From JAJRQY01 sp965224435 (GTDB taxonomy: Bacteria > Actinomycetota > Acidimicrobiia > Acidimicrobiales > SZUA-35), in assembly GCA_965224435.1 (NCBI GenBank), contig OZ245048.1, forward strand, positions 1,364,001 through 1,428,000: a stretch of DNA of 64,000 bases, written 5' to 3'. Positions 39,602 to 48,323 of this stretch are shown piece after piece; the first letter of the stretch is position 1, and every line of letters starts with the position of its first letter. Both the position numbers and the translations under genes were made by a program. The notes beneath the pieces are model-generated. The model was not told the DNA's origin. It saw only the letters and a program-made list of their open reading frames with translations, and did no database searches.

Positions 39602-40921
39602 GTGCATAGCATGGTTGATTCGTCTGGTCACGGGCTTGGTGGCAGTGGTGGTAATCCACGGACTCCACGATTGACGGCCAGTGAAGCGGCAGCCCGGCTC
39701 GGCGTCAAGCGATCGACGCTATACGCCTATGTGAGCAGAGGTCTGCTGGATCGATCAGTTGCCCTTGATGGTAGATCGAGCCTTTTCGACCCTGCTCAGA
39801 TTGACGGATTGAGGACAAACCACCGAAGAACGGCTCGCGGTGAACTCTCAACCGTGATCAGTTCCTCAATAACAAAGCTGGGGGAGGAGGGGCACCAGTA
39901 TCGAGATCAGTCTGTGGCCGATCTGATTACTCGCGGCTTGAACTTTGAGGCTGTTGCCGATCTGGTATGGCAGCATGACCATGATCTTGAGTGCTGGCGG
40001 CTCTCGTCGGCACTGAGAGACGATCTGCGGCGGACCCAACTCTCGTTGGTGTCCACAACGCCATCGCTTGATCGACTTCGAGTCAGCGTCTCGGTTGCGT
40101 CAGCCAGCGATGTGCTGCGGAATGCTCGATCGGATGGAGCGTTCGTCGAAGCAGGCCGCGTCGTCATTCTGTCCATGGTGACAGGCCTGGCCGCACCCTC
40201 TGGACCTGCCCGTCCCCAGCATGGTGTTGCCCACGAGCTCTGGCCGGGACTCACCCATTCATCACGAAGGACAGGAGCCAGGCGAAGCGTCAAGCGTGTG
40301 CGTGCGTTGGAGGTAGCCATGATCTTGTTGGCGGACCATGGGTTGGCAACCTCAACCTTCGGAGTGCGCCTCGCTGCCTCGGTTAGGGCTGACCCATACT
40401 CGATTGTTTCAACCGGCCTGGGATCGATGGGCGGCGTTCTACATGGATCAGCCGCCGATGCGGTCGTGCGTCTTCTGGACAGAGCCGAAGAGATCGGCCC
40501 GGAAAAGGCGATCGCGGAACGGTTTGCTCTCGGTGAACGAGTCCCAGGCTTTGGTCACAAGGTCTACCGGGCAGTTGATCCTCGCGAAGCCATTTTGTAT
40601 TCAGCATTGCAGGACGGGTGGGAGTCTGACCCTCGTTTGGACACGGTCCGCCAGGTGCGCCACCTGGTCACCGACCGCATCGATCAGCCCGCCAACATTG
40701 ATCTGACTCTGGGCGCTCTCGCCTGGCTGGCACATTTTGAGACTGGGGCGACAGCAGTTTTCGCCATTGCCAGAACAGTTGGCTGGATTGCCCACGCCGT
40801 TGAAGAGATGGGGGAGAAGCCTGTTCGATTCCGTCCGGTAGCTCGCTACGTCCCGAATCGTCCAGATCCGAACCAACCTGACGGGGACGGGACATATCGG
40901 GAAAAGTCAGATTTTGTCTAG
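39602..40921 (+). CDS. Citrate synthase-like protein with N-terminal MerR/excisionase-type HTH
   Basis: Residues about 22-70 (LTASEAAARLGVKRSTLYAYV then SRGLLDRSVALDG) form a winged HTH of the MerR/excisionase type. The rest is a citrate synthase fold with GGVLHGSAADAVV, PGFGHKVYRAVDPREA and NIDLTLGALAWLAHF, so the catalytic His, His and Asp are kept. Such HTH-citrate synthases occur in actinobacteria next to a second citrate synthase. A metabolite-sensing regulator or a DNA-bound enzyme is possible (inference). The GTG start has AAGG upstream. Its stop overlaps the convergent TetR stop in CTAG. Confidence 0.85.
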   Translation: MHSMVDSSGHGLGGSGGNPRTPRLTASEAAARLGVKRSTLYAYVSRGLLDRSVALDGRSSLFDPAQIDGLRTNHRRTARGELSTVISSSITKLGEEGHQYRDQSVADLITRGLNFEAVADLVWQHDHDLECWRLSSALRDDLRRTQLSLVSTTPSLDRLRVSVSVASASDVLRNARSDGAFVEAGRVVILSMVTGLAAPSGPARPQHGVAHELWPGLTHSSRRTGARRSVKRVRALEVAMILLADHGLATSTFGVRLAASVRADPYSIVSTGLGSMGGVLHGSAADAVVRLLDRAEEIGPEKAIAERFALGERVPGFGHKVYRAVDPREAILYSALQDGWESDPRLDTVRQVRHLVTDRIDQPANIDLTLGALAWLAHFETGATAVFAIARTVGWIAHAVEEMGEKPVRFRPVARYVPNRPDPNQPDGDGTYREKSDFV

Positions 40922-41682
40922 CCAGGACCTGGGATGGCGTCCTCGAGGAATTCGAGGGCAATGGCAGCCATGCCGGTGCCGAGAAGATTCCAGTCTCCGG
41001 GGTGGCGGCTTGGCGCATTGGAGATCTGCTCGGGGATGATTCCCGCTCGCAAGGTCATGCCATCAGTCATCGCCGCGATGATGGTTGCAAACTGCATCAG
41101 GGTGTAGGGCGGCTTCAGCCGAAGGCCGAGCCGTTCCAGCAAGATGCCATACAGATGGGAGAAGGCGTCAATGGTTTGCTTTTCTCCCAAGCGAAGCTGG
41201 GGGCGAAGAAGATCGCCAACCTCAGGGTCGTTCATGGCTGTTGCCCAGATCGAAACCCAAATCAACCAATTTCGGCCCTGATCTGGGTCAGGTACGATGC
41301 CATTTATGGTGCCAGCTGCCCGACTGAGTTCGACCAGCATGGTCATGCGCTCATCCAGGGTTTGCTCTCGCACGTCGGGAATGAGCTCAGCGAGGGCAAT
41401 CGATGTTTCGTTCGGGCCGTCACCGGACCGATCGTTCAGCGCACTCAGGAGGAGATCGAGCTGGAACTCTTTCATGGACGGCCAGAGTCTGCTTGAACCG
41501 AAAATAGAACCCATGCCGACCTTGACGTCGCGACTTCGTTCGAGTTCGGCCAAAGCTTCGGTCATCGGAACGTGGCTGGCGGTGGCGCGCAGACCTCGCT
41601 TGTACAGCACGACCAGGCCAGCATCAATAATCAATTCGCGGAGCTCGGCCGAAGATCGGCGAGGTCGGGGAGTCGCGGCCAT
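40918..41682 (-). CDS. TetR-like transcriptional regulator
   Basis: A 254-residue protein with an N-terminal TetR-type HTH (SSAELRELIIDAGLVVLYKRG, ASHVPMTEALAELE, MGSIFGSSRLWPSMKEFQL). The motif is more divergent than usual, and a long helical ligand-binding domain follows. It may control the divergent AMP-forming ligase gene, since both share a 235-bp spacer that holds a large inverted repeat. The start is ATG 41682, 7 nt after a TACACT -10 box. Confidence 0.7.
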   Translation of the reverse strand: MAATPRPRRSSAELRELIIDAGLVVLYKRGLRATASHVPMTEALAELERSRDVKVGMGSIFGSSRLWPSMKEFQLDLLLSALNDRSGDGPNETSIALAELIPDVREQTLDERMTMLVELSRAAGTINGIVPDPDQGRNWLIWVSIWATAMNDPEVGDLLRPQLRLGEKQTIDAFSHLYGILLERLGLRLKPPYTLMQFATIIAAMTDGMTLRAGIIPEQISNAPSRHPGDWNLLGTGMAAIALEFLEDAIPGPG

Positions 41683-41689
41683 CTAGCTA

Positions 41690-41695
41690 AGTGTA
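41690..41695 (-). promoter_or_regulatory. -10 box of TetR-like gene (leaderless)
   Basis: TACACT on the minus strand, 7 nt before ATG 41682. Confidence 0.5.
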
Positions 41696-41784
41696 AGTGC
41701 TTCTCAAAAGGAATTTGTTGTTCTGAAGCGAGGAATGCGATATTGTGTCGCAAGGGCGATAGTCGTCGAACGAGAGCTGATTAG

Positions 41785-41831
41785 GCGGTCAGCACCGTTC
41801 GGCGGCGACATGCCGAATTGCCTCTGACCGC
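41785..41831. promoter_or_regulatory. Nested inverted repeat (structured element) upstream of AMP-forming ligase
   Basis: The outer arms GCGGTCAG (41785-41792) and CTGACCGC (41824-41831) enclose inner arms TTCGGC (41798-41803) and GCCGAA (41812-41817). The result is a two-tier stem of 47 nt. It may be an RNA leader element, an operator or a terminator; I do not recognise a known riboswitch class. Confidence 0.5.
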
Positions 41832-41917
41832 AAGGTCCGGGGCTTTTCGGATGCTGGGCCAAGCAAGTACAGTTCAGTCATGCTTCTCGGTCGCCGGTTC
41901 AGCTGTCCAAGGCAACA

Positions 41918-43528
41918 GTGAGCACCCTTCGGTTGGGGAATGCCGCGTCGCCGTCGCCGGTTCTTGATTTGTTCCGATCTTCGGACTCGCTTCTCGTTCT
42001 GGAGCGAGGGCTTTTGTTGTCCGCATCAGAGCTAGCTGAGACTGCTGAGCGTTCTGGTCAGTGGCTCCTAGAGCAAGGCCTTGTTCGAGGCGACCGGGTC
42101 GCCCTTTGGATGCAAAACGGTCTGGGGTATATCCAGTCCTTCCTTGCGTGCGTTTCGAGCGGACTGGTCGTGGTCTCGGTCAACACTCGCTACAGCACGC
42201 CAGAAGTGGTGCGACTCATGGAGCGAGCCGGGGTGAAGATCGTGATCACGGACCAGTCAGCAGAACTCTCGACGCAATCAGCTCGAACGATTCGGACTGA
42301 GGATTTGCTGGACTCAGGTTCTGACCCTGCTGAAACGCTACCTGCTTCGCTGCCCGCCGCTTGCCAAACCAAGGCCGATCTCGCTGGCGAGCGGTGTGTC
42401 GTCTTCACCACTTCTGGCTCGACGGGTGAGCCGAAGATGGTGGTCCACCGACAGACCTCACTGGCCACACACTCGATTGACGTCGCTGGCTGCTGCAGTT
42501 TCAGCTCGGATGATGTTGCTCTGATTGCCATGCCGCTTTGCGGCACGTTTGGGCTGAGCAGCCTGCTCGGTTCGGTTGCTGCGGGATGTAGCAGTGTTGT
42601 TGTTCCTGATCGATTTGATGCTGATCATGTAGCTTCGTTGATCAGTAAGTATCGGGTCACCCTCATCAATGGCAGCGACGACATGTTCCACCGATTGCTG
42701 GCGACGGATGCTGACCTGTCATCAGTTCGAGTTGGTGGCTACGCCCGATTCAATACCAGTCTGGACGGGATAGTGGAACAGGCAGGCGAACGCGGCATGC
42801 ATCTGACGGGTCTATATGGCATGAGCGAGGTCCAAGCCTTGTTCACGATTCGTGACATCAGTTCTGACTCCACCGCCAGGTCGCAGGCTGGAGGAACACT
42901 TAGCTCGCCACTTGCTGACTATCGGATCGTCGATGGGGAACTGCAGCTCCAAGGGCCCAGCCTCTTTGAGGGATACCTGGCCGAAGGCGGATCAAGTATC
43001 GATGAGTCCTTAACCGAGGCAGCCATGGACGGAGCCTGGTTCAAGACTGGCGACTCAGCGGAGCAGAAGGACGTTGATGATGATCGCTCGTTCACCTTTG
43101 TGTCTCGACTTGGTGATGTACTGCGAATTGGCGGATTTCTGGTTTCGCCTACCGAGATCGAGCAGGTTCTTGTTGGATTCGGGAGGAGCGAGCACAGTGG
43201 CGCAGCTGATGGCAGCCCAGTCGACAGTGGCCCAGTTGACGGTGACTCAGATGACGGTGACTCAGTTGTTCATGAGATAACGTCCGCTCAGGTTGTTGCC
43301 GTTGATCGCCCCGCCGGAGCGCGGCCAGTTGCGTTCGTCATCACCACCCCGCAGAGTGAGTCGGTCGATGAATCAGCGATTAGGGACCATTGCGCGACTG
43401 AGTTGGCGAAATACAAGATTCCGATCCGGATCTTCACCCTTGATGCCTTCCCAATGATCGACGGACCCAATGGTCTGAAGGTTCGCCGCGACGAACTGCG
43501 ACGGATGGCAGAACGACTCTTGGCCTAG
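41918..43528 (+). CDS. AMP-forming acyl-CoA synthetase/ligase (ANL superfamily)
   Basis: The adenylation motifs are VVFTTSGSTGEPKMVVHRQ (phosphate loop), LTGLYGMSEVQALF, WFKTGDSAEQ and LRIGGFLVSPTEIEQVL. The C-terminal GLKVRRDELRR supplies the catalytic Lys. At 536 residues it is a full-length ligase that activates a carboxylic acid as acyl-AMP and probably transfers it to CoA. A low-complexity acidic insert (about residues 425-455, VDSGPVDGDSDDGDS) interrupts the C-terminal subdomain and arises from short tandem DNA repeats. The substrate is unknown. The GTG start has AAGG upstream. Confidence 0.88.
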   Translation: MSTLRLGNAASPSPVLDLFRSSDSLLVLERGLLLSASELAETAERSGQWLLEQGLVRGDRVALWMQNGLGYIQSFLACVSSGLVVVSVNTRYSTPEVVRLMERAGVKIVITDQSAELSTQSARTIRTEDLLDSGSDPAETLPASLPAACQTKADLAGERCVVFTTSGSTGEPKMVVHRQTSLATHSIDVAGCCSFSSDDVALIAMPLCGTFGLSSLLGSVAAGCSSVVVPDRFDADHVASLISKYRVTLINGSDDMFHRLLATDADLSSVRVGGYARFNTSLDGIVEQAGERGMHLTGLYGMSEVQALFTIRDISSDSTARSQAGGTLSSPLADYRIVDGELQLQGPSLFEGYLAEGGSSIDESLTEAAMDGAWFKTGDSAEQKDVDDDRSFTFVSRLGDVLRIGGFLVSPTEIEQVLVGFGRSEHSGAADGSPVDSGPVDGDSDDGDSVVHEITSAQVVAVDRPAGARPVAFVITTPQSESVDESAIRDHCATELAKYKIPIRIFTLDAFPMIDGPNGLKVRRDELRRMAERLLA

Positions 43529-43550
43529 GTGTCAGCGTTCGAGCAGCGCC

Positions 43551-44243
43551 CTAGTCGTGAAAGGCAGCGTCGTGAGTGGCTTCACCATCGACCATGGTCG
43601 GGTAGATCTCGGCGAAGGTTGCCATGATCTCATCAAAGGGCAGGTCCTGATATTGCCCTCGATCCATGACGTACTCCATATGTCGGTTCCCTGCCTCGTC
43701 AAAACTGTGGAGGAGGGCGTCGTTGTGACCGTCAAACTCCAGCACCTTCGTGCCGAACCGTTCGCACAGTTCCTTGTTGAAGGCAGGTGAAGCCTTGCGC
43801 CACTTTCCATCAATCCAGATGAGGGCATAGCCATGCCAGGCAAACAGGTCACTACCCATGCGTTCGGAAAGCTTGTTGGTTTGTAGATGATTCTTGACGT
43901 CGCTGAACCCCAATCGAGTCGGTAAGCCGACGGAGCGGGTTAAGGCAGCCAGAAGAACGGCCTTGCTCACACACCATTTCTGGCTGCCGCCCAGCACATT
44001 GCTGGCTCGATAGTCCGTTGGGTCATGAGAGATGGTGTAGGGGTCATAGCGGAGACCATCTCGGACGGCCCGAAAGAGTGCCGCTGCTTTCTTCGCGTCG
44101 CTGTCCAGTCCGTCGATAGCCTTGCTGGCGTAGGAGACGACATCGGGATGCTCGATGTCCATGAAGTCGGTCGCCGCTAGGTCGGCTTCGACGGGAGTAT
44201 CGGGGAGCTCTGAAGGTTCCGGTGTGGTTGCAGCTTCGATCAT
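43551..44243 (-). CDS. Transglutaminase-like protein
   Basis: A cytoplasmic-type transglutaminase/protease-like domain. GSQKWCVSKAVLLAALTRSV (catalytic Cys), LPTRLGFSDVKNHL, LFAWHGYALIWIDGKW (His) and RKASPAFN (Asp region) are in order. It may cleave or cross-link peptides. ATG 44243 overlaps the SipW-type peptidase stop as ATGA, so it is the fourth gene of the secreted-matrix operon. The long upstream frame to 44402 is within that peptidase gene and is rejected. No signal peptide is seen. Confidence 0.82.
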   Translation of the reverse strand: MIEAATTPEPSELPDTPVEADLAATDFMDIEHPDVVSYASKAIDGLDSDAKKAAALFRAVRDGLRYDPYTISHDPTDYRASNVLGGSQKWCVSKAVLLAALTRSVGLPTRLGFSDVKNHLQTNKLSERMGSDLFAWHGYALIWIDGKWRKASPAFNKELCERFGTKVLEFDGHNDALLHSFDEAGNRHMEYVMDRGQYQDLPFDEIMATFAEIYPTMVDGEATHDAAFHD

Positions 44244-44875
44244 CTGACCGAAACTAGCTCCGGATCTTCCCGTGGTGCCAACCCAGGGCTGACCTTGGTG
44301 GGTGCATTCTCGTTGTTTAGTTCTGGCCGTCGCTCTTTTTCTGATTCCGTGTTTGGTTCCGGCGATGCCTTCTCTATTGCCTTGCTTGGCCACAAGAACC
44401 AAGCGACCGCTATTCCAAACACGATGCTGAGCAATAAGGGTGTCAAGAGTATGAGCCTGGTTGGTAGCTGGCCCAGGTTCGCCATTGGCTTGGCAACAAT
44501 GTCGCGTTGGAAAGGCTGAGCAGCATCCAAAGAATCCCGATTGTCACCTCTGAATCGGTACCTGCCAGTGCTGTCCTCAGAAATGATTCGGTGAACGAGC
44601 AACGCCCCAGCGCCCGGCTCACCCTCGGGGATGGCGTAGACCGCGACATCATCTGGCGCGTAGTTGCCAGCCTTGCGAGCGTAGAGTAAATCACCGCTGT
44701 GATACATGGGTTCCATCGATGTGCCTTGCACAATGATGAACTGAGTTCGACCGCCAAGTGACGCTGGCCACAAGAGCCAAGCAGTTCCAATAATGATGAG
44801 CACCCCGAGGATGCTGCTCAGAGAGCGGAGGACGCGCGATCCTAGTTCGTGGCCTGGCGACGATGAAGTAGTCAT
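44240..44875 (-). CDS. Signal peptidase I, SipW/Sec11 (ER) type
   Basis: After a basic start and one transmembrane helix (SILGVLIIIGTAWLLWP) comes the nucleophile motif IIVQGTSMEPMYHSGDLLY. Next is GALLVHRIISEDSTGRYRF followed by GDNRDSLDA. The general base is His, as in archaeal/ER Sec11 and Bacillus SipW, not the bacterial Lys. A second helix (LLLSIVFGIAVAWFLWPS) and a charged tail follow. SipW enzymes process a small set of matrix proteins such as TasA; the two upstream secreted proteins are the obvious clients. ATG 44875 lies 7 nt after the preceding stop. Confidence 0.87.
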   Translation of the reverse strand: MTTSSSPGHELGSRVLRSLSSILGVLIIIGTAWLLWPASLGGRTQFIIVQGTSMEPMYHSGDLLYARKAGNYAPDDVAVYAIPEGEPGAGALLVHRIISEDSTGRYRFRGDNRDSLDAAQPFQRDIVAKPMANLGQLPTRLILLTPLLLSIVFGIAVAWFLWPSKAIEKASPEPNTESEKERRPELNNENAPTKVSPGLAPREDPELVSVR

Positions 44876-44882
44876 GAGTCGG

Positions 44883-45641
44883 TCATGGCGTGTCGATATG
44901 GAAGTCGTCGAACTTGGTGGTGGTGTCGAATTCGGCCCACATGCCGTAGCCGTCATGAGTTGGAGACTTGTAGATGGTTTGCTCGGCCGGAGTGAGGGTG
45001 TAGCTGAAGGCCAGGACACCATCAATGAAGGAGTCGACTTGGGCGCCATTGCTTCTGGCCCGAAGGGTGACGGTGGCTGGTGCGGTGGCAATGCCTCCGG
45101 GGTAGAGATTGCTGATGGAGCTCATCAGGGTGTAGCCACCATTCCAGTTGTAAAGGGCCAGAGTTCCGTTGCCTGCAGACTGGTAGCGCAAGATGAGAAC
45201 GCTGTAGTCGTTGTCATTGAACAACAAGCCAGCATCGAACGTGGTTGAGCCGAATCGGTCCAACGTTATCTCCACGGCGGCATCGACCAGGCCGGGAGAG
45301 TGCACGTTGATCGACCCGAGGCCGGACGATGTCGAGTCGGCCTGATTTCCCTGAATGCGCCAGGTTCCACCAAGAGATCGCCAGACACCGGGACCCCAGT
45401 CAGGGTTGGTGCCGCTGATATTGGTCCCGTTCGGGCCGTCGAAGTTCTCCCAAGTGAGCACCGTTGGTGCACCCGTGGTCGAGGGGAAGGCGAACGAAGC
45501 AAGTTCATCGGGAACAACCCCACCAACGGTCGCCGCCGAAGCTACCGCCAGTGGGGAAGAGGTGAAGAGTGCGGCCCCGACCGAGGCCATACCCGCGGCA
45601 AGGGCGCCGATGGTGAGCCCACGAGCGAGCTTGCTGAACAT
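44883..45641 (-). CDS. Secreted LamG/concanavalin-like protein
   Basis: The start MFSKLARGLTIGALAAGMAS begins a signal peptide ending near SPLAVASAA. The mature protein (WENFDGPNGTNISGTNPDWG, WRIQGNQADSTSSGLGSI, LLFNDNDYSVLILRYQ, FDDFHID) looks like a beta-sandwich of the LamG/concanavalin A-like type, which often binds glycans. It is upstream of the SipW-type peptidase in the same operon. Length is 252 residues. A ligand cannot be predicted. Confidence 0.7.
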   Translation of the reverse strand: MFSKLARGLTIGALAAGMASVGAALFTSSPLAVASAATVGGVVPDELASFAFPSTTGAPTVLTWENFDGPNGTNISGTNPDWGPGVWRSLGGTWRIQGNQADSTSSGLGSINVHSPGLVDAAVEITLDRFGSTTFDAGLLFNDNDYSVLILRYQSAGNGTLALYNWNGGYTLMSSISNLYPGGIATAPATVTLRARSNGAQVDSFIDGVLAFSYTLTPAEQTIYKSPTHDGYGMWAEFDTTTKFDDFHIDTP

Positions 45642-45709
45642 CTGCCTTCCTGCCTTCTGTCCTGCCAACTGGGCGAGCCGTGTGAACGGGCCCTCCCGGC
45701 GAACAAGGA

Positions 45710-46135
45710 CTAGCCGTTGATGACGATGGCAACACCAGTTACGGCTGAAGAGTCAGCGGCGGTGCCAAGAGTGATCGTGGCTGTGCCAGCAGCGACGGTT
45801 GAGCTACCTCCGCCAAGGCTGGCGTCGGCTGCGTCCTTGAGAGTGAGGCTGATGGCGTCGCCGTTGCAGGCTGCATTGATACCCGTGACATTGACCGCCG
45901 TGGTCTCATAGGACCCGCTGGTCCCGTCATAGCCGTTGACGAAGTCGACGGCCACGCCATCGGTGTCACAGCTGGCGACCACGCCGACGTCGGCTCCAAG
46001 GCCGGTTCCCGTGATGCCACCGAGACTGGCGGCGGAGGCGCCGATAATTCCGAAGGCAGAGACGCCACAGACGACGGCAAAGACCATGCGCTTGCGGCGA
46101 GGGTTTGATGTTTCTGACTGGGTTGACTGTTCCAT
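45710..46135 (-). CDS. Small SipW-dependent-type secreted protein
   Basis: A 141-residue protein: a basic N-terminus (NPRRKRMVFAVVCGVSAFGI) followed by a hydrophobic core and SAASLGGITGTGLGADVGVV. This is the form of SipW-dependent signal peptides in actinobacteria. The mature part has two Cys (ASCDTDG, NAACNGD) and a repeated Ala/Thr/Gly beta-rich region (GTATITLGTAADSSAVTG), suggesting a fibre- or matrix-forming subunit (inference). It is the first gene of a four-gene operon, preceded by a GGGAG ribosome-binding site. Confidence 0.68.
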   Translation of the reverse strand: MEQSTQSETSNPRRKRMVFAVVCGVSAFGIIGASAASLGGITGTGLGADVGVVASCDTDGVAVDFVNGYDGTSGSYETTAVNVTGINAACNGDAISLTLKDAADASLGGGSSTVAAGTATITLGTAADSSAVTGVAIVING

Positions 46136-46251
46136 TATTCTGCTCCCGGCAAAGAGTCAGCTCGTGGCGCACACCTGCGCCTGAGCATTCTTGGTTGTGT
46201 GTGCACCCGGAACATCGACCCTCGAATGGGCCAACTTGAGAAATGTTTCCT

Positions 46252-47136
46252 CTACTCTTCGAGAGCGAGTAGTTGCCTGGCTTGAGCGGCCAGGGGCTCA
46301 TCAATCATCTGGCCTTCAAAGGCAACGGCTCCGTGGCCGACAGCGAGCGCCTGATCGTAGGTAGCCAGCAGGCGTGTCGCCCGATCCAATTCCTCCGCGC
46401 TGGGCACGAAGCCGTTGTTGGCGATTGCCACTTGCTTGGGGTGGATGCACAGCTTGCCCCGGTAGCCCATTGCTCGGGCCTCGGCTGTCTCTTTGGTGAA
46501 ACGTTCGTCGTCGGTGAAGTCAGCGACAATCTGGTCTAAGACAGGGATGCCGGCGAGTCGACCGGCTAGGGCAACCTGTGAGCGGGCGTAGGCCACCTCA
46601 TCGTTCGATGTTGTGCGAATGCCACCCATGTCGACGACGAAGTCTTCGGCTCCAAAATAGCCGGCGATGGCCAGGGGGTGGGCCAGAAGCTGGCGAGCAT
46701 CGGCCACACCCAAGGCCGTTTCAAGGCCGACGAAGATGCCAAGATGATCGAGTCCCGCGGCGGTCAGGGCTGCGCCGATGGTTTCCATATGCTCAACGGT
46801 CTCGACCTTGGGCACAACCACACCAGCCAGGCTTGGATGTAAACCGACGCTGATGTCGTCCTCGAACCATTCTGACGCCACGGCGTTGACCCGCACAAAC
46901 ACCTGAGTCGTCATCGCGTCATCGGCGGCGAGATCGGCGGCAAGATCCATGGCCTGAATGCGACCGGCGCTTTTCTTGTCTGCCGGTGTTGCGTCCTCAT
47001 TGTCGATAACAATGCCGTCGGTCCCGGTTCGCGGCATCTTGACCACCAGGTCGGGGCGAACCGATGCGGCGAACAGTAGGGAGCGAAGCTTGCTGACTGG
47101 CTTGATGGAACCAGGTTTGTTGGATGGGCTGGGCAT
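46252..47136 (-). CDS. CitE-like HpcH/HpaI family lyase
   Basis: A 294-residue TIM-barrel lyase: SLLFAASVRPDLVVKMPRTG, GIVIDNEDATPADKKSAGR (acidic metal ligand), VVVPKVETVEHM, FVGLETALGVADARQ, GAEDFVVDMGGI and GKLCIHPKQVAIANNGF. The fold fits the CitE subgroup acting on acyl-CoA esters. In Mycobacterium tuberculosis the CitE homologue lies in the same cluster with accD1-accA1-fadE19 and cleaves an HMG-CoA-type thioester (from memory). A role in the last step of leucine breakdown is therefore likely. It is the last gene of the operon. Confidence 0.85.
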   Translation of the reverse strand: MPSPSNKPGSIKPVSKLRSLLFAASVRPDLVVKMPRTGTDGIVIDNEDATPADKKSAGRIQAMDLAADLAADDAMTTQVFVRVNAVASEWFEDDISVGLHPSLAGVVVPKVETVEHMETIGAALTAAGLDHLGIFVGLETALGVADARQLLAHPLAIAGYFGAEDFVVDMGGIRTTSNDEVAYARSQVALAGRLAGIPVLDQIVADFTDDERFTKETAEARAMGYRGKLCIHPKQVAIANNGFVPSAEELDRATRLLATYDQALAVGHGAVAFEGQMIDEPLAAQARQLLALEE

Positions 47137-47156
47137 GTCGGTCGCTTTTCTTCTGG

Positions 47157-48323
47157 TTACTGGATGTAGGAACGCTTGGCGACTTCTTCCAACATGACCT
47201 CAGTGGCGCCACCGCCGATGGGCAAGATGCGAGCGTCTCGGGCCAGTCGATCAACGGCAGACTCGCTCATATAGCCCATGCCTCCGTGGAACTGCACACA
47301 GTCATACATTACATCGTTTATGACTTCGGCTCCCCAGGCCTTGACTCCCGACATCGCCTTGACATTGTCGCCGCCTTCGTCGTGAATCCAAGCGGCGTGG
47401 TACATGGAGGCTCGAACGGCATCGATCTTGGCCTGGTTCATGGCCATACGCTGCCGGATGGCTCCAAGGTCGAAGAGGGTCTTACCGAATGCTGGTCGGT
47501 TCTGGGTGTGCTCCAGCGTGATGTCAATGGCCTGTTGGGCGGCTCCGACTCCCATGCCGATCAGGACCATGCGTTCGTTCTGGAAGTTCTGCATGGTGGC
47601 GTAGAACCCTCGGTGTTCGGTGCCAAGCAGCTGACTGTCGGGCACAAAGACATTGTCCAGGTTCAGTTCGGCGGTGTCAGAGCAAAGCCAGCCGTGCTTG
47701 TTGAGCTTCTTGGTGACGGTGAAACCCTCGGTGTCCTTGTCCACCAGGAACATCGAGATGCCGTACTTGTTGTCCGGATTGGTGCGGGCAGCGACGATGG
47801 TCATGTCGCCATACACGGCGTTGGTGATGAACATCTTGTTGCCGTTGATGAGCCAGCCATCCCCGTCCTTGACTGCGGTAGAGCGGATTCCAGCAACGTC
47901 GGAGCCAGCGTCGGGTTCGGTCACACCGATGCTGACGATGCAATCGCCAGACAAGATGCCTGGCATGTAGCGGGCCAACTGCTCGTCATTGCCAGAGTTG
48001 ATCAGGTGGGGCGAAGCCATATCGGTGTGGACCAATACGGTCACGTCGAAACCGGCGAAGGTAGAAGATCCCAGCGCTTCGGAGAAGACGGCTGAGGCCA
48101 TCATGCCCATTCCAAGGCCACCGTGTTCTTCGGGGGCTCGCAGGCCGAGCATGCCCAAGGCTCCCATCTTCTTAAGTACCTCACGGGGAACCCGGCCGTC
48201 TTCTTCCCACTGCTCACCGTGGGGCACAACCTCGTTGGCCACGAAGTTGACAGTCTGGTCAAAGATGGCTTCGAGCTCGTCGGTCATGTACACGTTGCGC
48301 TTGATATTGCTGTTTGGGCTCAT
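47157..48323 (-). CDS. Acyl-CoA dehydrogenase (FadE19/isovaleryl-CoA-like)
   Basis: An FAD-dependent acyl-CoA dehydrogenase of 388 residues. FVANEVVPHGEQWEEDGRVP, GLRAPEEHGGLGMG, IVSIGVTEPDAGSDVAGIR, WLINGNKMFITNAVYGD, QNRPAFGKTLFDLGAIRQRM, VQFHGGMGYMSESAVDRL and RILPIGGGATEVM are all present. Given the adjacent biotin-dependent carboxylase, the substrate is probably isovaleryl-CoA or a similar branched acyl-CoA (inference). ATG 48323 overlaps the upstream carboxylase stop as ATGA. Confidence 0.92.
   Translation of the reverse strand: MSPNSNIKRNVYMTDELEAIFDQTVNFVANEVVPHGEQWEEDGRVPREVLKKMGALGMLGLRAPEEHGGLGMGMMASAVFSEALGSSTFAGFDVTVLVHTDMASPHLINSGNDEQLARYMPGILSGDCIVSIGVTEPDAGSDVAGIRSTAVKDGDGWLINGNKMFITNAVYGDMTIVAARTNPDNKYGISMFLVDKDTEGFTVTKKLNKHGWLCSDTAELNLDNVFVPDSQLLGTEHRGFYATMQNFQNERMVLIGMGVGAAQQAIDITLEHTQNRPAFGKTLFDLGAIRQRMAMNQAKIDAVRASMYHAAWIHDEGGDNVKAMSGVKAWGAEVINDVMYDCVQFHGGMGYMSESAVDRLARDARILPIGGGATEVMLEEVAKRSYIQ

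Noticed and set aside
40918..40921. CTAG at convergent stops as a regulatory site
   Set aside because: It is simply two overlapping TAG stop codons, also seen at 53855-53858.
41821..41870. SRP-RNA-like sequence near the ligase leader (GGTCCGGGGC)
   Set aside because: It lacks the conserved apical loop and symmetric internal loop of bacterial SRP RNA.
47124..48095. 323-codon plus-strand open frame
   Set aside because: Antisense to the acyl-CoA dehydrogenase; no recognisable protein features.
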